DNA of 64,000 nt. Origin: Streptomyces sp. CB02058 (GTDB lineage: Bacteria > Actinomycetota > Actinomycetes > Streptomycetales > Streptomycetaceae). The position numbers were made by a program, and so were the translations under genes. The stretch is from assembly GCF_001905505.1 (NCBI RefSeq), contig NZ_LIPG01000001.1, positions 186,001 through 250,000 on the forward strand. Reading direction: 5' to 3'. Every line of letters starts with the position of its first letter. The stretch's first letter is position 1. The notes beneath the pieces are model-generated. The model saw only the letters and a program-made list of their open reading frames with translations. It did not search any database and was not told where the DNA came from. This document shows, in pieces, positions 16,160 through 25,535 of the stretch.

Positions 16160-17132
16160 CCTCGACGCGCTGCGGGAGCTGGAGGCCGAGGTGCCCGCAC
16201 TCACCGAGGACGCCCGCGCCGCCGGCCGCGACCGGCTGGCGGGGGCCATGGCGAAGGAGGGGCGGCGGACCGGTCTGCTGCGGGCCCTGGTGCCACCGGC
16301 CTTTCTGCCGCAGGCCGTTGTGCCGTCCAGGCGACTGGTGCTGCGTGCCGGGTTCGCCACGATGGCCACCGCGGCGGTGGCCGGGACGGTCGTCCTCGGG
16401 GACGGAGGGGACGGCGGAGACACCGGCTCGGGCGCACCGCGGATGACCACGCTGTCCGCGGCCCAGGTGCTGCACAGGGCGGCGGACAGGACGCGCGCGG
16501 ACGGAGCCTCCTTGCCGGTCCCACGCGACGACCAGTACTTCTACACCGAGGAGTTCGTCACGAGGACCTTCTCGAAGGGCGGGAGGCGGACGACGAGCAC
16601 GAACAGGATCTGGCTCTCCGTGGACGGCTCCCGCCCCTCCCGGTACGTCTACGGCAAACGCGTCGTCGACGAGCCGCCGCTGACCAAGCACCAGGTGCGG
16701 TGGCCGCCCACCGAGTACGCCGAGCTCAAGAAGCTGCCGGCCGACCCGGACGGGCTTCTCGCGGCACTCGGGCACGGCAAGGGCGACGGGCCGGCCTTCA
16801 TGGACCTGTGCCTGCTGCTGCGCGGCCCGGCAGCCATGCCACCAGGGCTCCAGGCTGCCGCTTTCGAAGCCCTCGCGAAGCTGCCCGGCATCGTCCTGGA
16901 CGAGGACGAGCTCGACGCACTCGGGCGCCACGGGATCGGTGTCTCGCACCCCGGCATGTCGTTCGGCCCCGTATTCGAACGAGGCACCTGCGCCTACCTC
17001 GGCATGCGCCTGGACGGGGTGAAGGGGGGCCGCCCGGTGGGTCGTGAGGTCAAGGGGGGCGAGAAGTACGTCGAGGTCAGGGGCCGCGTGAAGTCGGGCG
17101 TGGTGGACGAGATCGGGCAGCGGCCCCGGTGA
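16152..17132 (+). CDS. CU044_5270-family membrane protein, probable sigma factor partner
   Basis: This 326-residue protein starts at the ATG at 16152 with GAGGAG 7-8 nt upstream. A cytoplasmic N-terminus (ALRELEAEVPALTEDARAAGRDRLA) is followed by a membrane helix at about 58-80 and an outer domain with the pattern TTLSAAQVLHRAADRT and DQYFYTEEF of the CU044_5270 family. Such proteins are encoded next to ECF sigma factors and are thought to restrain them or sense envelope conditions. That role is inferred here from position; the N-terminal part is shorter than a classical anti-sigma domain. Confidence 0.85.
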   Translation: MNDLDALRELEAEVPALTEDARAAGRDRLAGAMAKEGRRTGLLRALVPPAFLPQAVVPSRRLVLRAGFATMATAAVAGTVVLGDGGDGGDTGSGAPRMTTLSAAQVLHRAADRTRADGASLPVPRDDQYFYTEEFVTRTFSKGGRRTTSTNRIWLSVDGSRPSRYVYGKRVVDEPPLTKHQVRWPPTEYAELKKLPADPDGLLAALGHGKGDGPAFMDLCLLLRGPAAMPPGLQAAAFEALAKLPGIVLDEDELDALGRHGIGVSHPGMSFGPVFERGTCAYLGMRLDGVKGGRPVGREVKGGEKYVEVRGRVKSGVVDEIGQRPR

Positions 17133-17141
17133 AGGGCGGGA

Positions 17142-17173
17142 GGGCGGGCCCGGTCGGGGGGCCGGGCCCGCCC
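17142..17173 (+). terminator. GC-rich terminator after the sigma factor operon
   Basis: GGGCGGGCCCGG (17142-17153) and CCGGGCCCGCCC (17162-17173) form a perfect 12-bp stem with an 8-nt loop, 10 bp past the stop at 17132, followed by a run of C. Confidence 0.8.
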
Positions 17174-17184
17174 CCCCCGCTCAC

Positions 17185-17225
17185 GTTACCGAAGCGTAAC
17201 TTACCGACGAGTTACTTCGGGTAAC
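17185..17225. promoter_or_regulatory. twin GTTAC/GTAAC palindromes upstream of the lipase gene
   Basis: GTTAC-N6-GTAAC at 17185-17200 and GTTAC-N5-GTAAC at 17211-17225 are perfect inverted repeats, with centres about 25 bp apart. They end 53 bp before the GTG at 17279, with a possible -10 box TAGCTT at 17236-17241. The arrangement is what a TetR-like repressor or an activator dimer would use; the cognate regulator is not obvious in this window. Confidence 0.55.
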
Positions 17226-17278
17226 CCGGCGGTGCTAGCTTGCGCGGACAGCCATCGGAGCAGAGCGAGGAGTGAGCC

Positions 17279-18688
17279 GTGAGTCCGCGCAAGACCACCC
17301 GTTCGAGCTCGACCGAGAACGCCCCCCACCTCCATGGAGCCCGTCGGCCGGGACGCCGTACGGGACGCCTGCTGGCCGCTTCGGTGGCCGCCGCGGCCTG
17401 CCTGGGCGCGGCGACCGTGCCCGCGTCGGCCTCCGGTGCCGCCGGCTCGGAGCCGGTGGTCTCCCGGGGTGTGACCATCCCCGCCTTCTACGACCCGCCG
17501 GAGCAGCTGCCCTCCGCCGACGGGTCCCTCGTCCGCACGGAGCCGCTGCCCCTCGGTGTGAGCCTCCCGGGGCTGGACGGCCGCCGGCTTCCCGGCACCG
17601 CGACGCGGTTGATGTACAAGTCCACCGACGCGAACGGCGCGCCCGTCGCCGTCACCGGCGCCTACATCGAGCCCTCCGCCGCCTGGAAGGGCGGCGGCCC
17701 CCGCCCGCTCGTGGCGCTGGCCTCGGGGACCATGGGCCAGGGCGACCAGTGCGCCCCCTCGCTGTCGCTCCAGAACCCGCTGACCATCGGCGAGGGCACG
17801 GTCTCCATCGGCTACGACAACATCGCGGCCTACCGCTTCCTCGCCGCCGGTGCCGCCGTCGTCGTCACCGACTACGTGGGCCTCGGCGCCACCGACCGTC
17901 TCCACACCTACGTCAACCGGCTCGACGAGGGCCACGCCCTCCTGGACGCGGCCCGGGCCGCGCGCTCCGTCGCGGGCAGCTCGCTCACCTCCTCCTCCAG
18001 GGTCGGCCTCTACGGCTACAGCCAGGGCGGCGGAGCCGCCGCGTCGGCCGCCGAACTCCAGCCCTCCTACGCCCCCGACGTCAATCTGGCGGGTGCCTAC
18101 GCCGGAGCGCCGCCCGCCGACCTCACCGAGGTCATGAAGGGGATAGACGGCAGCGCCCTGGCCGGAGCGCTGGGCTGGTCGATCAACGGATTCGCCCAGA
18201 CCGACCCGTCGCTGAAGGCGATCGTCGACGCGAACACCAACGACGTCGGCAAGGCCGCGCTGAAGGACACCTCGACCATGTGCGTGGGCGACGCGATCCT
18301 CGGCCACGGCTTCACCAGCAGCAAGAAGTGGACCGCCAGCGGCAAGCCGATCGCCGACATCATCGCGGCCGAGCCGAAGCTCCAGGCGATCCTCGACCGG
18401 CAGCGCATCGGCACCCTGAAGCCGGCGGCCCCGGTGCGGGTCGTGACCGGTGTGCAGGACGACATCGTCGGGCACGCGCAGGCCAGGCAGCTCGCGGTGG
18501 ACTGGTGCCGCAAGGGCGCGAACGTGACGTACGAGGCGGTCCTGCTCCCCAACCTCGGCGACAAGATCCTCACCAACCACCTCGCCCCGCTCCTCACCGA
18601 CCAGGGCAGCGCCATCTCCTGGCTGACCGACCGTCTCTCGGGGCGGAAGGCCACCTCCAACTGCTGGTCGATGCCCGTCCAGCCCTGA
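17279..18688 (+). CDS. secreted LIP-family lipase
   Basis: The product is 469 residues. A Sec-type signal (RRTGRLLAASVAAAACLGAA, cleavage near residue 52) precedes a lipase domain of the secretory lipase (LIP) family. The nucleophile Ser248 lies in GYSQGG; candidate acid and base residues are the Asp in GVQDDIVG and the His in ILTNHLAPL. The conserved early block reads LVALASGTMGQGDQCAPS. The family hydrolyses acylglycerols outside the cell. The GTG at 17279 has GAGGAG 7 nt upstream. It stands alone between a terminator upstream and a long hairpin downstream, and twin palindromes in its promoter suggest tight control. Confidence 0.92.
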   Translation: MSPRKTTRSSSTENAPHLHGARRPGRRTGRLLAASVAAAACLGAATVPASASGAAGSEPVVSRGVTIPAFYDPPEQLPSADGSLVRTEPLPLGVSLPGLDGRRLPGTATRLMYKSTDANGAPVAVTGAYIEPSAAWKGGGPRPLVALASGTMGQGDQCAPSLSLQNPLTIGEGTVSIGYDNIAAYRFLAAGAAVVVTDYVGLGATDRLHTYVNRLDEGHALLDAARAARSVAGSSLTSSSRVGLYGYSQGGGAAASAAELQPSYAPDVNLAGAYAGAPPADLTEVMKGIDGSALAGALGWSINGFAQTDPSLKAIVDANTNDVGKAALKDTSTMCVGDAILGHGFTSSKKWTASGKPIADIIAAEPKLQAILDRQRIGTLKPAAPVRVVTGVQDDIVGHAQARQLAVDWCRKGANVTYEAVLLPNLGDKILTNHLAPLLTDQGSAISWLTDRLSGRKATSNCWSMPVQP

Positions 18689-18709
18689 CATCCCCGCCCC
18701 GTGAGCCCT

Positions 18710-18752
18710 GAGGCCGCGGCGCGCGTCCGCCCATGGACGCCGCCGCGGCCTC
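18710..18752 (+). terminator. long hairpin terminator after the lipase gene
   Basis: GAGGCCGCGGCG (18710-18721) pairs with CGCCGCGGCCTC (18741-18752), and inside it GCGTCC (18723-18728) pairs with GGACGC (18735-18740), giving an almost continuous 18-bp stem with one bulge. Confidence 0.85.
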
Positions 18753-18817
18753 GCGCATGTTCATGTACGCGTTCATCGTGGGAGCTGCGCGGCGGGGGAC
18801 GGGCCCGTAGTCTGGTT

Positions 18818-18838
18818 ATTGGACTAGACCTGTAGTCC
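18818..18838. promoter_or_regulatory. DasR-like site / inverted repeat upstream of cutC
   Basis: ATTGGACTAGACCTGT at 18818-18833 matches the DasR consensus (ACTGGTCTAGACCACT) at 12 of 16 positions by my count, including the CTAGACC core. The same bases also form GGACTA (18821-18826) with TAGTCC (18833-18838), a perfect 6-bp inverted repeat. Either reading places a regulator site 28-48 bp before the cutC start. Confidence 0.45.
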
Positions 18839-18865
18839 GTAGCCGCTCCGAGGGAATGGAAGACC

Positions 18866-19555
18866 ATGAGCAACCGTGCAGTTCTGGAGGTGATCGCTCT
18901 CGACGCGGAGGACGCGGTCGCGGCGCAGACGGGAGGCGCGGACCGCCTCGAACTGGTCACCGACATGGCGGCCGACGGCCTGACCCCTTCGGTGGAGACC
19001 TTCATGGCGATCAGGGCCGCCGTCGACATCCCGCTGCGGGTCATGCTCAGGGTCACGGACGGCTTCGCCGCCGGTGACATCGGCGTCCTGGTGGAGAAGG
19101 CCCGCGAGATGCGCGCGGCGGGCGCCGAGGAATTCGTCCTCGGCTTCCTCGACGAGGACGGCCACGCCGACCTCGTCGCCGTCGAACGGCTCGTCGCCGA
19201 GCTGAACGGCTGCCGCTGGACCTTCCACCGCGCCATCGACCGCGCCGCCGACCGCGACGTCCTGCGCAAGCACCTCGCGGACCTGCCGGGGCTGGACACG
19301 TACCTCACGGCGGGCTCGCCCCGTGGTGTCGACGCGGGCATCGACACCCTGCTGGCCGAAGCGGAGCACGCGGACCTGCCCGGCTACGAGCCGCAGATCA
19401 TGGTCGGCGGAGGCCTGCGCCTGGAGCACCTGCCGCGCCTGCGTGCCGCGGGCATCGAGGCCTTCCACATCGGCGGCGCGGCCCGGCCGGGCGGCTGGGA
19501 CGGGCCGGTGGACGTGGCTGCCGTACGGGAGTGGCGCACGGCGCTCGACGGGTGA
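18866..19555 (+). CDS. cutC: CutC-family protein
   Basis: The 229-residue TIM-barrel protein has family blocks LEVIALDAEDAVAAQTGGAD, RLELVTDMAADGLTPS and FHRAIDRAAD, and near the end IMVGGGLRLEHLPRL and FHIGGAARP. CutC was linked to copper homeostasis, but that role is disputed, and a sugar- or cell-wall-related function is possible; a DasR-like site upstream would fit the latter. The ATG at 18866 follows GAGGGAATGGAAGACC. It is monocistronic, as the next gene starts about 150 bp on. Confidence 0.92.
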   Translation: MSNRAVLEVIALDAEDAVAAQTGGADRLELVTDMAADGLTPSVETFMAIRAAVDIPLRVMLRVTDGFAAGDIGVLVEKAREMRAAGAEEFVLGFLDEDGHADLVAVERLVAELNGCRWTFHRAIDRAADRDVLRKHLADLPGLDTYLTAGSPRGVDAGIDTLLAEAEHADLPGYEPQIMVGGGLRLEHLPRLRAAGIEAFHIGGAARPGGWDGPVDVAAVREWRTALDG

Positions 19556-19707
19556 GACGGGACGGGCGGGACGGGCCGGCGCACCCGTCGCCGCGTCCGT
19601 CCCCGCGCCCCGTCCCTCACCCGTTCCCACCCGCCGGAGTGCCGTCGGGGCGGAACCGGCCTTGAATGCTGGTTGTCCAAGGTGTCCGGTCCAGCCCCGG
19701 AGTTCAC

Positions 19708-21957
19708 GTGCCCCGACCACAGCCCCCCAGCGGCTCCGGCACGGCTGCGCGCCGCCCGGGCGTGCTGCACGCCACCGGCGCCTGGTGCGCACGCCACTTC
19801 GTGATCGTCATCGTGCTCTGGCTGGCGGCGCTCGCCGCGCTCCAGGCCCTGCACCACGCCTACGGCGGTGACTACTCCGACGACTTCTCGATCTCCGGGA
19901 CCCAGTCGCAGGAGGGCCTCGACGTGCTGGAGGCGCACGCCCCGACGGCCGGCGGCTACAGCAGCCAGGTGGTGGTGTACGACGCGGACGCCTCGCTCAC
20001 CGGACTGAGCAGCCAGATGTCGACGGTCGTCGGCAGCCTCCAGAAGCTGCCGGACGTGCTGTCCGTCCAGAACCCGCTGACGACGCAGAGCGGCTCGGGC
20101 AGCTCGGACGTCGGGCCGCTCTCCACCGACGGGAAGACCGCGTACATCACCATCCGGTTCAGCGAGCAGCCCTCCACGCTCGGGGACGGCTACCTCGACG
20201 GTGTGGACTCGGCCGTCGAACCGCTGCGCAAGGCGGGTGCCGAGGTCGAGTACGGCGGCTCGCTCGGCGAGCTGGCCCGGCCCGATGCGAACGACCGCAC
20301 CAGCGAGGCCATCGGCTTCGGGGTGGCCGTCCTGGTGCTGCTGATCGGCTTCGGCAGTCTCGTCGCCGCGCTGCTGCCGCTGGTGACCGCCCTGATCTGC
20401 GTCGTCTGCGGGCTCGCCCTCCTGGGGCTGCTGGCCGCCGCGACCACCTTCGCCACCGTCTCGCCGACGCTGGCCACGATGATCGGGCTCGGCGTCGGCA
20501 TCGACTACGCCCTCTTCCTCGTGACCCGGCACCGCCAGAACCTCATGGACGGCAAGGACCCGGTCGCCGCCGCCGGCTCGGCCACGAGCACCAGCGGCCG
20601 GGCCGTGCTGCTCTCCGGATGCACGGTGATCATCGCCCTCTGCGGACTCTGGGTCTCCGGGATCGGCTTCATCGGCAAGCTGGGCGTTGCCGCCGCCGTC
20701 ACCGTCGTCACGGCGGTGCTCGGGGCGCTCACCCTGGTGCCCGCCATGCTCGGACTGATCGGCCGCCACATCGACCGGATCCACGTCCGCCGGCCGATCG
20801 CCGAGATCGAGGGCGACGTGAACGCCGGACCGGGGGAGCGGCAGACCGGCACCTGGCACCGCTATGCCCAGCGCGTCGAGCGCAGACCGTGGTGGTTCCT
20901 GGCGTCGGGCGTCGTCGTCCTGGCCGTCCTGGCCTTCCCCGTCTTCTTCATCCAGCTCGGTCACATCGGCGACGGCGCCGACCCCAAGTCCTTCACCGAC
21001 CGGCGGGCCTACGACCTCATGTCCTCGGCGTTCGGCCCCGGTTCGAACGGTCCGCTGACGATCGTGATCGACCAGAGCAAGGTGTCGCAGGACGACCGGT
21101 CCGCCCTGGCGAGCCAGGCCGGACAGGCCCTCTCCAAGGTGCCGGACGCGTCCGTCATCACCCCGCTCACCGCCACGTCCGACGGGGACGTCCTCACGGC
21201 CACCGCCTACTCCGTCGCCGCGCCGCAGGACGAGCGGACCACGAGCCTGGTCAACCACCTCAAGGACGACGTCCTGCCCGACGCGGTGTCCGGCACCGCC
21301 GCGCACGGCTACGTGACCGGCACGACCGCCGCCCAGGTCGACTTCCTCGACATCGTCTCCAGCAGACTGCCCCTGATCATCGCCGTGGTGGTCGCCCTCG
21401 CCTTCCTCGTGATCCTGGCCGTGTTCCGCGGGCTGCTCGTCGCGGTCAAGGCGGCCCTGCTCAACGTGCTGTCGATCGCGGCCTCGTACGGGGTCGTGGT
21501 GGCCGTCTTCCAGTGGGGCTGGGGCGGACCGGCGCTCGGGGTGTCGGGCGACGTGCCGATCGAGAGCTATGTGCCGATGATGATGTTCGCCATCGTCTTC
21601 GGCCTCAGCATGGACTACGAGATCTTCCTGCTCTCCCGCATCCACGAGGCATGGCTGTCCACCGGCGACCCCAGGGCGAGCGTCGCGCACGCCCTGGAGA
21701 TCACCGCGCGGGTCATCACCTGCGCCGCGCTGATCATGGTCAGCGTCTTCGCGGCCTTCCTCATCAGCGACAACATCGTGGTCAAGATGCTCGGCCTCGG
21801 CCTCGCCGCCAGTGTCCTCATCGACGCCACCGTCGTACGCCTGCTCCTCGTGCCCGCCGTGATGACCCTGCTCGGCCGCGCCGCCTGGTGGACCCCGCGG
21901 TGGCTCGACCGGATCCTGCCGCACCTCGACGCGGAAGGACCGAAGACGAAGGCGTAG
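19708..21957 (+). CDS. MMPL/RND-family transporter
   Basis: Counted from the GTG at 19708 (GGAG 5 nt upstream), this is a 749-residue protein; an ATG at 19666 would add 14 residues but lacks a good ribosome site. The layout is two-fold: a membrane helix near residue 35, an outer porter domain, five helices, a second helix-porter-helices unit, and a short tail. Motifs [19 protein letters not shown] and [19 protein letters not shown] are the conserved MMPL helices carrying proton-relay Asp residues. Substrates of this family are lipids or drugs. No biosynthetic genes lie next to it, so the cargo cannot be named. Confidence 0.9.
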   Translation: MPRPQPPSGSGTAARRPGVLHATGAWCARHFVIVIVLWLAALAALQALHHAYGGDYSDDFSISGTQSQEGLDVLEAHAPTAGGYSSQVVVYDADASLTGLSSQMSTVVGSLQKLPDVLSVQNPLTTQSGSGSSDVGPLSTDGKTAYITIRFSEQPSTLGDGYLDGVDSAVEPLRKAGAEVEYGGSLGELARPDANDRTSEAIGFGVAVLVLLIGFGSLVAALLPLVTALICVVCGLALLGLLAAATTFATVSPTLATMIGLGVGIDYALFLVTRHRQNLMDGKDPVAAAGSATSTSGRAVLLSGCTVIIALCGLWVSGIGFIGKLGVAAAVTVVTAVLGALTLVPAMLGLIGRHIDRIHVRRPIAEIEGDVNAGPGERQTGTWHRYAQRVERRPWWFLASGVVVLAVLAFPVFFIQLGHIGDGADPKSFTDRRAYDLMSSAFGPGSNGPLTIVIDQSKVSQDDRSALASQAGQALSKVPDASVITPLTATSDGDVLTATAYSVAAPQDERTTSLVNHLKDDVLPDAVSGTAAHGYVTGTTAAQVDFLDIVSSRLPLIIAVVVALAFLVILAVFRGLLVAVKAALLNVLSIAASYGVVVAVFQWGWGGPALGVSGDVPIESYVPMMMFAIVFGLSMDYEIFLLSRIHEAWLSTGDPRASVAHALEITARVITCAALIMVSVFAAFLISDNIVVKMLGLGLAASVLIDATVVRLLLVPAVMTLLGRAAWWTPRWLDRILPHLDAEGPKTKA

Positions 21958-22106
21958 CCGGGCTGTGTTCCATGGGGGTAGCCGACCAAGATCGCCCGGT
22001 TGCGCTTCACCACGACTGGACCATCACGTTCCGCATGTGAATGAATACCTTGCGTTACATCCCTCTCGCTTCCTCTTCTCGTGGGCCCCGATGAAAGGGC
22101 ACAGCC

Positions 22107-23150
22107 ATGTCTTCAGCCATGCGTAGGACCACCACCACTCCCAGGGCGCGGCGGCGGGCCGCCGCCGCGATCGCGCTCGGCAGCTGCCTGGCGCTCGCCG
22201 TCCCGGCGGGAGGTGCCGCCGCGGCGCCCACCGAGCCGGTGCCGACCGTCTTCTTCGGCGACTCCTACACCGCCAACTTCGGCATCTCTCCCGTGAACAA
22301 CCAGGACAGCGAGAGGGGTTGGTGTTTCCAGGCCACGGACAACTATCCCGCCGTCGCCACCCGGCGCCTGGCCGACAAGGACATCACGCTCAACCTCCAG
22401 GCCGACGTCTCCTGCGGAGGCGCCCTCCTCCATCACTTCTGGGAGAAGCAGGAGCTGCCCTTCGGCGCCGGGACGCTCCCGGCGCAGCAGGACGCCCTCA
22501 AGCAGGACACCCAGCTGACCGTGGGAAGCCTGGGCGGCAACACACTGGGTTTCAACCGCATCCTGAAGCAGTGTTCCGACGAACTCCGGAAGCCCTCTCT
22601 GCTGCCGGGAGACCCGGTGGACACGGATGAGCCGGCTGCCAAGTGCGGTGAGTTCTTCGAGACCGGGGACGGGAAGCAGTGGCTGGACGGCCAGTTCGAG
22701 CGGGTCGGATATGAGCTGGAGGAGCTGCTCGACCGCATCGGCTACTTCGCCCCCGACGCGAAGCGCGTCCTGGTCGGCTACCCCAGGCTCGTGCCCGAGG
22801 ACACCACCAAGTGCCAGACCGCTGCGCCCGGCCAGACGCAGCTGCCGTTCGCCGACATCCCCCAGGACGCCCTGCCGGTCCTGGACCAGATCCAGAAGCG
22901 GCTGAACGACGCCATGAAGAAGGCCGCCGCCGACGCCGAAGGCGGCGCCGACTACGTCGACCTCTACGCCAGCACCGGCGCCAACACGGCGTGCGACGGC
23001 GCCGACCGTGGCATCGGCGGCCTGCTGGAGGAATCCCAGCTCGAGCTCCTCGGCACCAAGATCCCCTGGTACGCGCACCCCAACGCGAAGGGCCGCGACA
23101 TCCAGGCCAAGCAGGTGGCCACCAAGATCGAGGAAGTCCTCAACCGCTGA
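22107..23150 (+). CDS. secreted SGNH/GDSL hydrolase
   Basis: The product is 347 residues. A Sec signal peptide (RRRAAAAIALGSCLALAVPAG, cleavage near residue 40) precedes an SGNH hydrolase. Block I GDSY carries the nucleophile Ser53, block III is SLGGNTLGF, and block V HPNAKG carries His324. Several cysteines suggest disulfides. It resembles Streptomyces extracellular lipases and esterases of the GDSL type. Block III reads GGNT where GGND is more usual. The gene is separate from the MMPL gene (149-bp gap) and is followed by a hairpin shared with the convergent helicase gene. Confidence 0.9.
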   Translation: MSSAMRRTTTTPRARRRAAAAIALGSCLALAVPAGGAAAAPTEPVPTVFFGDSYTANFGISPVNNQDSERGWCFQATDNYPAVATRRLADKDITLNLQADVSCGGALLHHFWEKQELPFGAGTLPAQQDALKQDTQLTVGSLGGNTLGFNRILKQCSDELRKPSLLPGDPVDTDEPAAKCGEFFETGDGKQWLDGQFERVGYELEELLDRIGYFAPDAKRVLVGYPRLVPEDTTKCQTAAPGQTQLPFADIPQDALPVLDQIQKRLNDAMKKAAADAEGGADYVDLYASTGANTACDGADRGIGGLLEESQLELLGTKIPWYAHPNAKGRDIQAKQVATKIEEVLNR

Positions 23151-23184
23151 CCGGCCGCACAACCGCGTTCGCCGCACGAACGAG

Positions 23185-23212
23185 GCCCCAGGACCCGCCA
23201 TCGGCCTGGGGC
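23185..23212. terminator. bidirectional terminator between convergent genes
   Basis: GCCCCAGG (23185-23192) and CCTGGGGC (23205-23212) form a perfect 8-bp stem with a 12-nt loop, centrally placed between the SGNH hydrolase stop and the helicase stop. Confidence 0.7.
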
Positions 23213-23227
23213 TTCGCGGCGCAGCCC

Positions 23228-25288
23228 TCAGCCCAGCCGCTCCGGCAGCGGCGCCGCGTGCAGGACCACAAGGCCCGAGACCGCACGCGTCAGCGCCACG
23301 TACAGACGGCGCAGGCCGGTGCGCTCGTCGGGCTCCCCGTCGACCACGGCCGCCGGTTCGTCCAGCACCACGTAGTCGTACTCCAGGCCCTTCGCCAGCG
23401 AGGCCGGGACCAGCGTCAGCCGGGAGTCGGCCGTCGTCTCCTCGCCGGGGGCCAGCACGCTGTGGCCCGCCGCCGCGAGGGCCTCCGCCAGGGCGGGGAC
23501 ACGGGCGTCGGCCGCGATCAGGCCGATCGAGCCCTCGTGGCGCAGCGACTCCTCGCACGCCGCGACCACTGCCGCGTCCAGCGCGTCCCCCTCGGCCACC
23601 GCCCGTACGTCCAGGGAACCCGGGGTCTCACGGACCGACTCCACCGGGGACAGACCGGGCGAGATCGCCGGGAGCAGCCGGGAGGCGTACGCGATCACCT
23701 CGCGCGGCACGCGGAAGCCAGCCGTCAGCTCCTCCACCACCGCGTCCGCCTTGCCCAGGTGGAACAGCGCCTGCTCCCAGCTCTGCGTCGACCAGGGCGT
23801 CGTCCCCTGCGCCAGGTCGCCGAGCACCGTCGCCGAACCGGTCGAGCAGCGGCGGCCCACCGCGCGGTACTGCATGGGGGAGAGGTCCTGGGCCTCGTCG
23901 ATGACGACATGGCCCAGCGAGTGCGTGCGGGCCACCAGGTCGGCGGCCTCGTCGATCAGGACCGCGTCCGCCGCCGTCCACTTCGCGGACTTCACACTGC
24001 GGGCGGGCCTGGCCATCAGGACGTGCTTCTGCTCGTCCTCGTCGAGGAGTCCCTCCGCGTGCTCCGCCAGGAAACCGGCGTCCGTCAGAAGCCGCAGCAC
24101 CAGCTTCGCCGGCTCCACCGCCGGCCAGATCGCCTTCACGGCCGCCTTCACGGCGGGATTGCGCGCAACCGAGTTCTGCACCCGGTCGTCCGGGGCCTCG
24201 CCCGCCTCCTCCATCCGTACGAGGACGGCGTGCGCGATGCGCTGCGGGAGCGCCTCGTGCGCCGCGCCGTAGCGCATGTCGCGGGCCAGCAGCTCGGCCA
24301 CCATCTCCTCGATCTCGTACGCCGGGACCCGCCAGCGACGAGAGCCGCGCACCACCACGACCGGCTCCACCGGGGGTGTGACGTGCGAGCGGATCGCCCG
24401 CCGCAGGACCTCCGCCATGCGGGCGTCGCCCTTGATCACCGCGGCGGCCGACTCGTCCGTGCCGCGCACCTCGACGCGGGCGGTCACCAGGTCCTCCACG
24501 GTGGCCTGCTTGACCTCCAGCTCGCCCAGCGCGGGGAGCACCTGCTCGATGTAGTGGAGGAACGAGCGGTTCGGGCCGATCACCAGGGTGCCCGTGCGGG
24601 CCAGCCGCTCGCGGTGCGCGTACAGGAGGTACGCCACACGGTGCAGGCCCACGGCCGTCTTCCCGGTGCCGGGGCCTCCCTGGACACAGACCGTCCCGCC
24701 GAGCCCGCTGCGGACGATCCCGTCCTGCTCGGGCTGGATCGTCGCCACGATGTCGCGCATCGGACCCACACGGGGCCGCTCGATCTCGGCCTGGAGCAGC
24801 CTGCTGGTCTGCTCCTCCTCCGCGGGGTCGGTGAGGTGCTCGTCCTCGTACGCGGTCAGCTCCCCGCCGGTGTAGCCGAAGCGGCGGCGCCGGTCGACGT
24901 CCAGCGGGTTGCTCCTGGAGGCCTGGTAGAAGGGCTGGGAGACCGGCGCGCGCCAGTCGATGACCATCGGGTCGCCCTGCGCGTCGTGGACATGGCGGCG
25001 CCCGATGTAGAACTGCTCTCCCTCGGCGCCCTCCGCCTTCTCGGCCCCGACCACGTGCAGATAGTCGAGACGCCCGAAGAACAGCGGGGTGTGGGAGAGG
25101 TCGGCGAGCGCCTTGATGCGGTCGTCGATCTGTGCCTGGAGGACTGCGGCGTTGACCCAGTTCGCGGTGACGTCGCGGATGTCGAGTGCCTGCACGTCCT
25201 CGCGCATGGCGCGCAGCGCGGCACGGGACGCGGCGAGATGCGCCTGCTCCCTGACCAGTGGATTGCTTGACTCTTCGTGCGCGGGCAC
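23228..25288 (-). CDS. HelD/HelR-type RNA polymerase-associated UvrD-like helicase
   Basis: The 686-residue protein has an N-terminal coiled-coil arm (AHLAASRAALRAMREDVQALD), Walker A GGPGTGKTAVGLHR, Walker B VVIDEAQDLSPMQ and a C-terminal UvrD-like half ending in LRRLYVALTRAVSGLVVL. This layout is that of actinobacterial HelD/HelR, which strip or protect stalled RNA polymerase; HelR of S. venezuelae protects against rifamycins. The GTG at 25288 has GGAGG 8 nt upstream and is the likely start. The frame continues open to an ATG at 25378, giving a possible cysteine-containing leader or extension. No rifamycin-associated promoter element was seen. Confidence 0.9.
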   Translation of the reverse strand: MPAHEESSNPLVREQAHLAASRAALRAMREDVQALDIRDVTANWVNAAVLQAQIDDRIKALADLSHTPLFFGRLDYLHVVGAEKAEGAEGEQFYIGRRHVHDAQGDPMVIDWRAPVSQPFYQASRSNPLDVDRRRRFGYTGGELTAYEDEHLTDPAEEEQTSRLLQAEIERPRVGPMRDIVATIQPEQDGIVRSGLGGTVCVQGGPGTGKTAVGLHRVAYLLYAHRERLARTGTLVIGPNRSFLHYIEQVLPALGELEVKQATVEDLVTARVEVRGTDESAAAVIKGDARMAEVLRRAIRSHVTPPVEPVVVVRGSRRWRVPAYEIEEMVAELLARDMRYGAAHEALPQRIAHAVLVRMEEAGEAPDDRVQNSVARNPAVKAAVKAIWPAVEPAKLVLRLLTDAGFLAEHAEGLLDEDEQKHVLMARPARSVKSAKWTAADAVLIDEAADLVARTHSLGHVVIDEAQDLSPMQYRAVGRRCSTGSATVLGDLAQGTTPWSTQSWEQALFHLGKADAVVEELTAGFRVPREVIAYASRLLPAISPGLSPVESVRETPGSLDVRAVAEGDALDAAVVAACEESLRHEGSIGLIAADARVPALAEALAAAGHSVLAPGEETTADSRLTLVPASLAKGLEYDYVVLDEPAAVVDGEPDERTGLRRLYVALTRAVSGLVVLHAAPLPERLG

Positions 25289-25535
25289 GGTGTTTGCCTC
25301 CGGCTTTGTCGACGCAGGACGGCGGACAGGGCTCACCGCCCGGTCCGCTCGGGGACGTTCACACACACAGATGCGCACGCGAGTGGCGCGTGCGGCTGTT
25401 GTCGGCCGGTTTCCGTCCGGTCGGCGGCGCTCCCCCGGCTGCCGGCCGCTCGGAAGGGCGAGCCGGTACCACGGTGCGGGAGGCGGGCAGACGGGCGATT
25501 GTAGCGATCGCGGCTTCCGGGGGCGAACGAATAGA

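Noticed and set aside
25289..25535. Rifamycin-associated element upstream of the HelR-like gene
   Set aside because: I looked for the GGGGCTTGCG-type palindrome by eye and found none, so rifamycin inducibility is not claimed.
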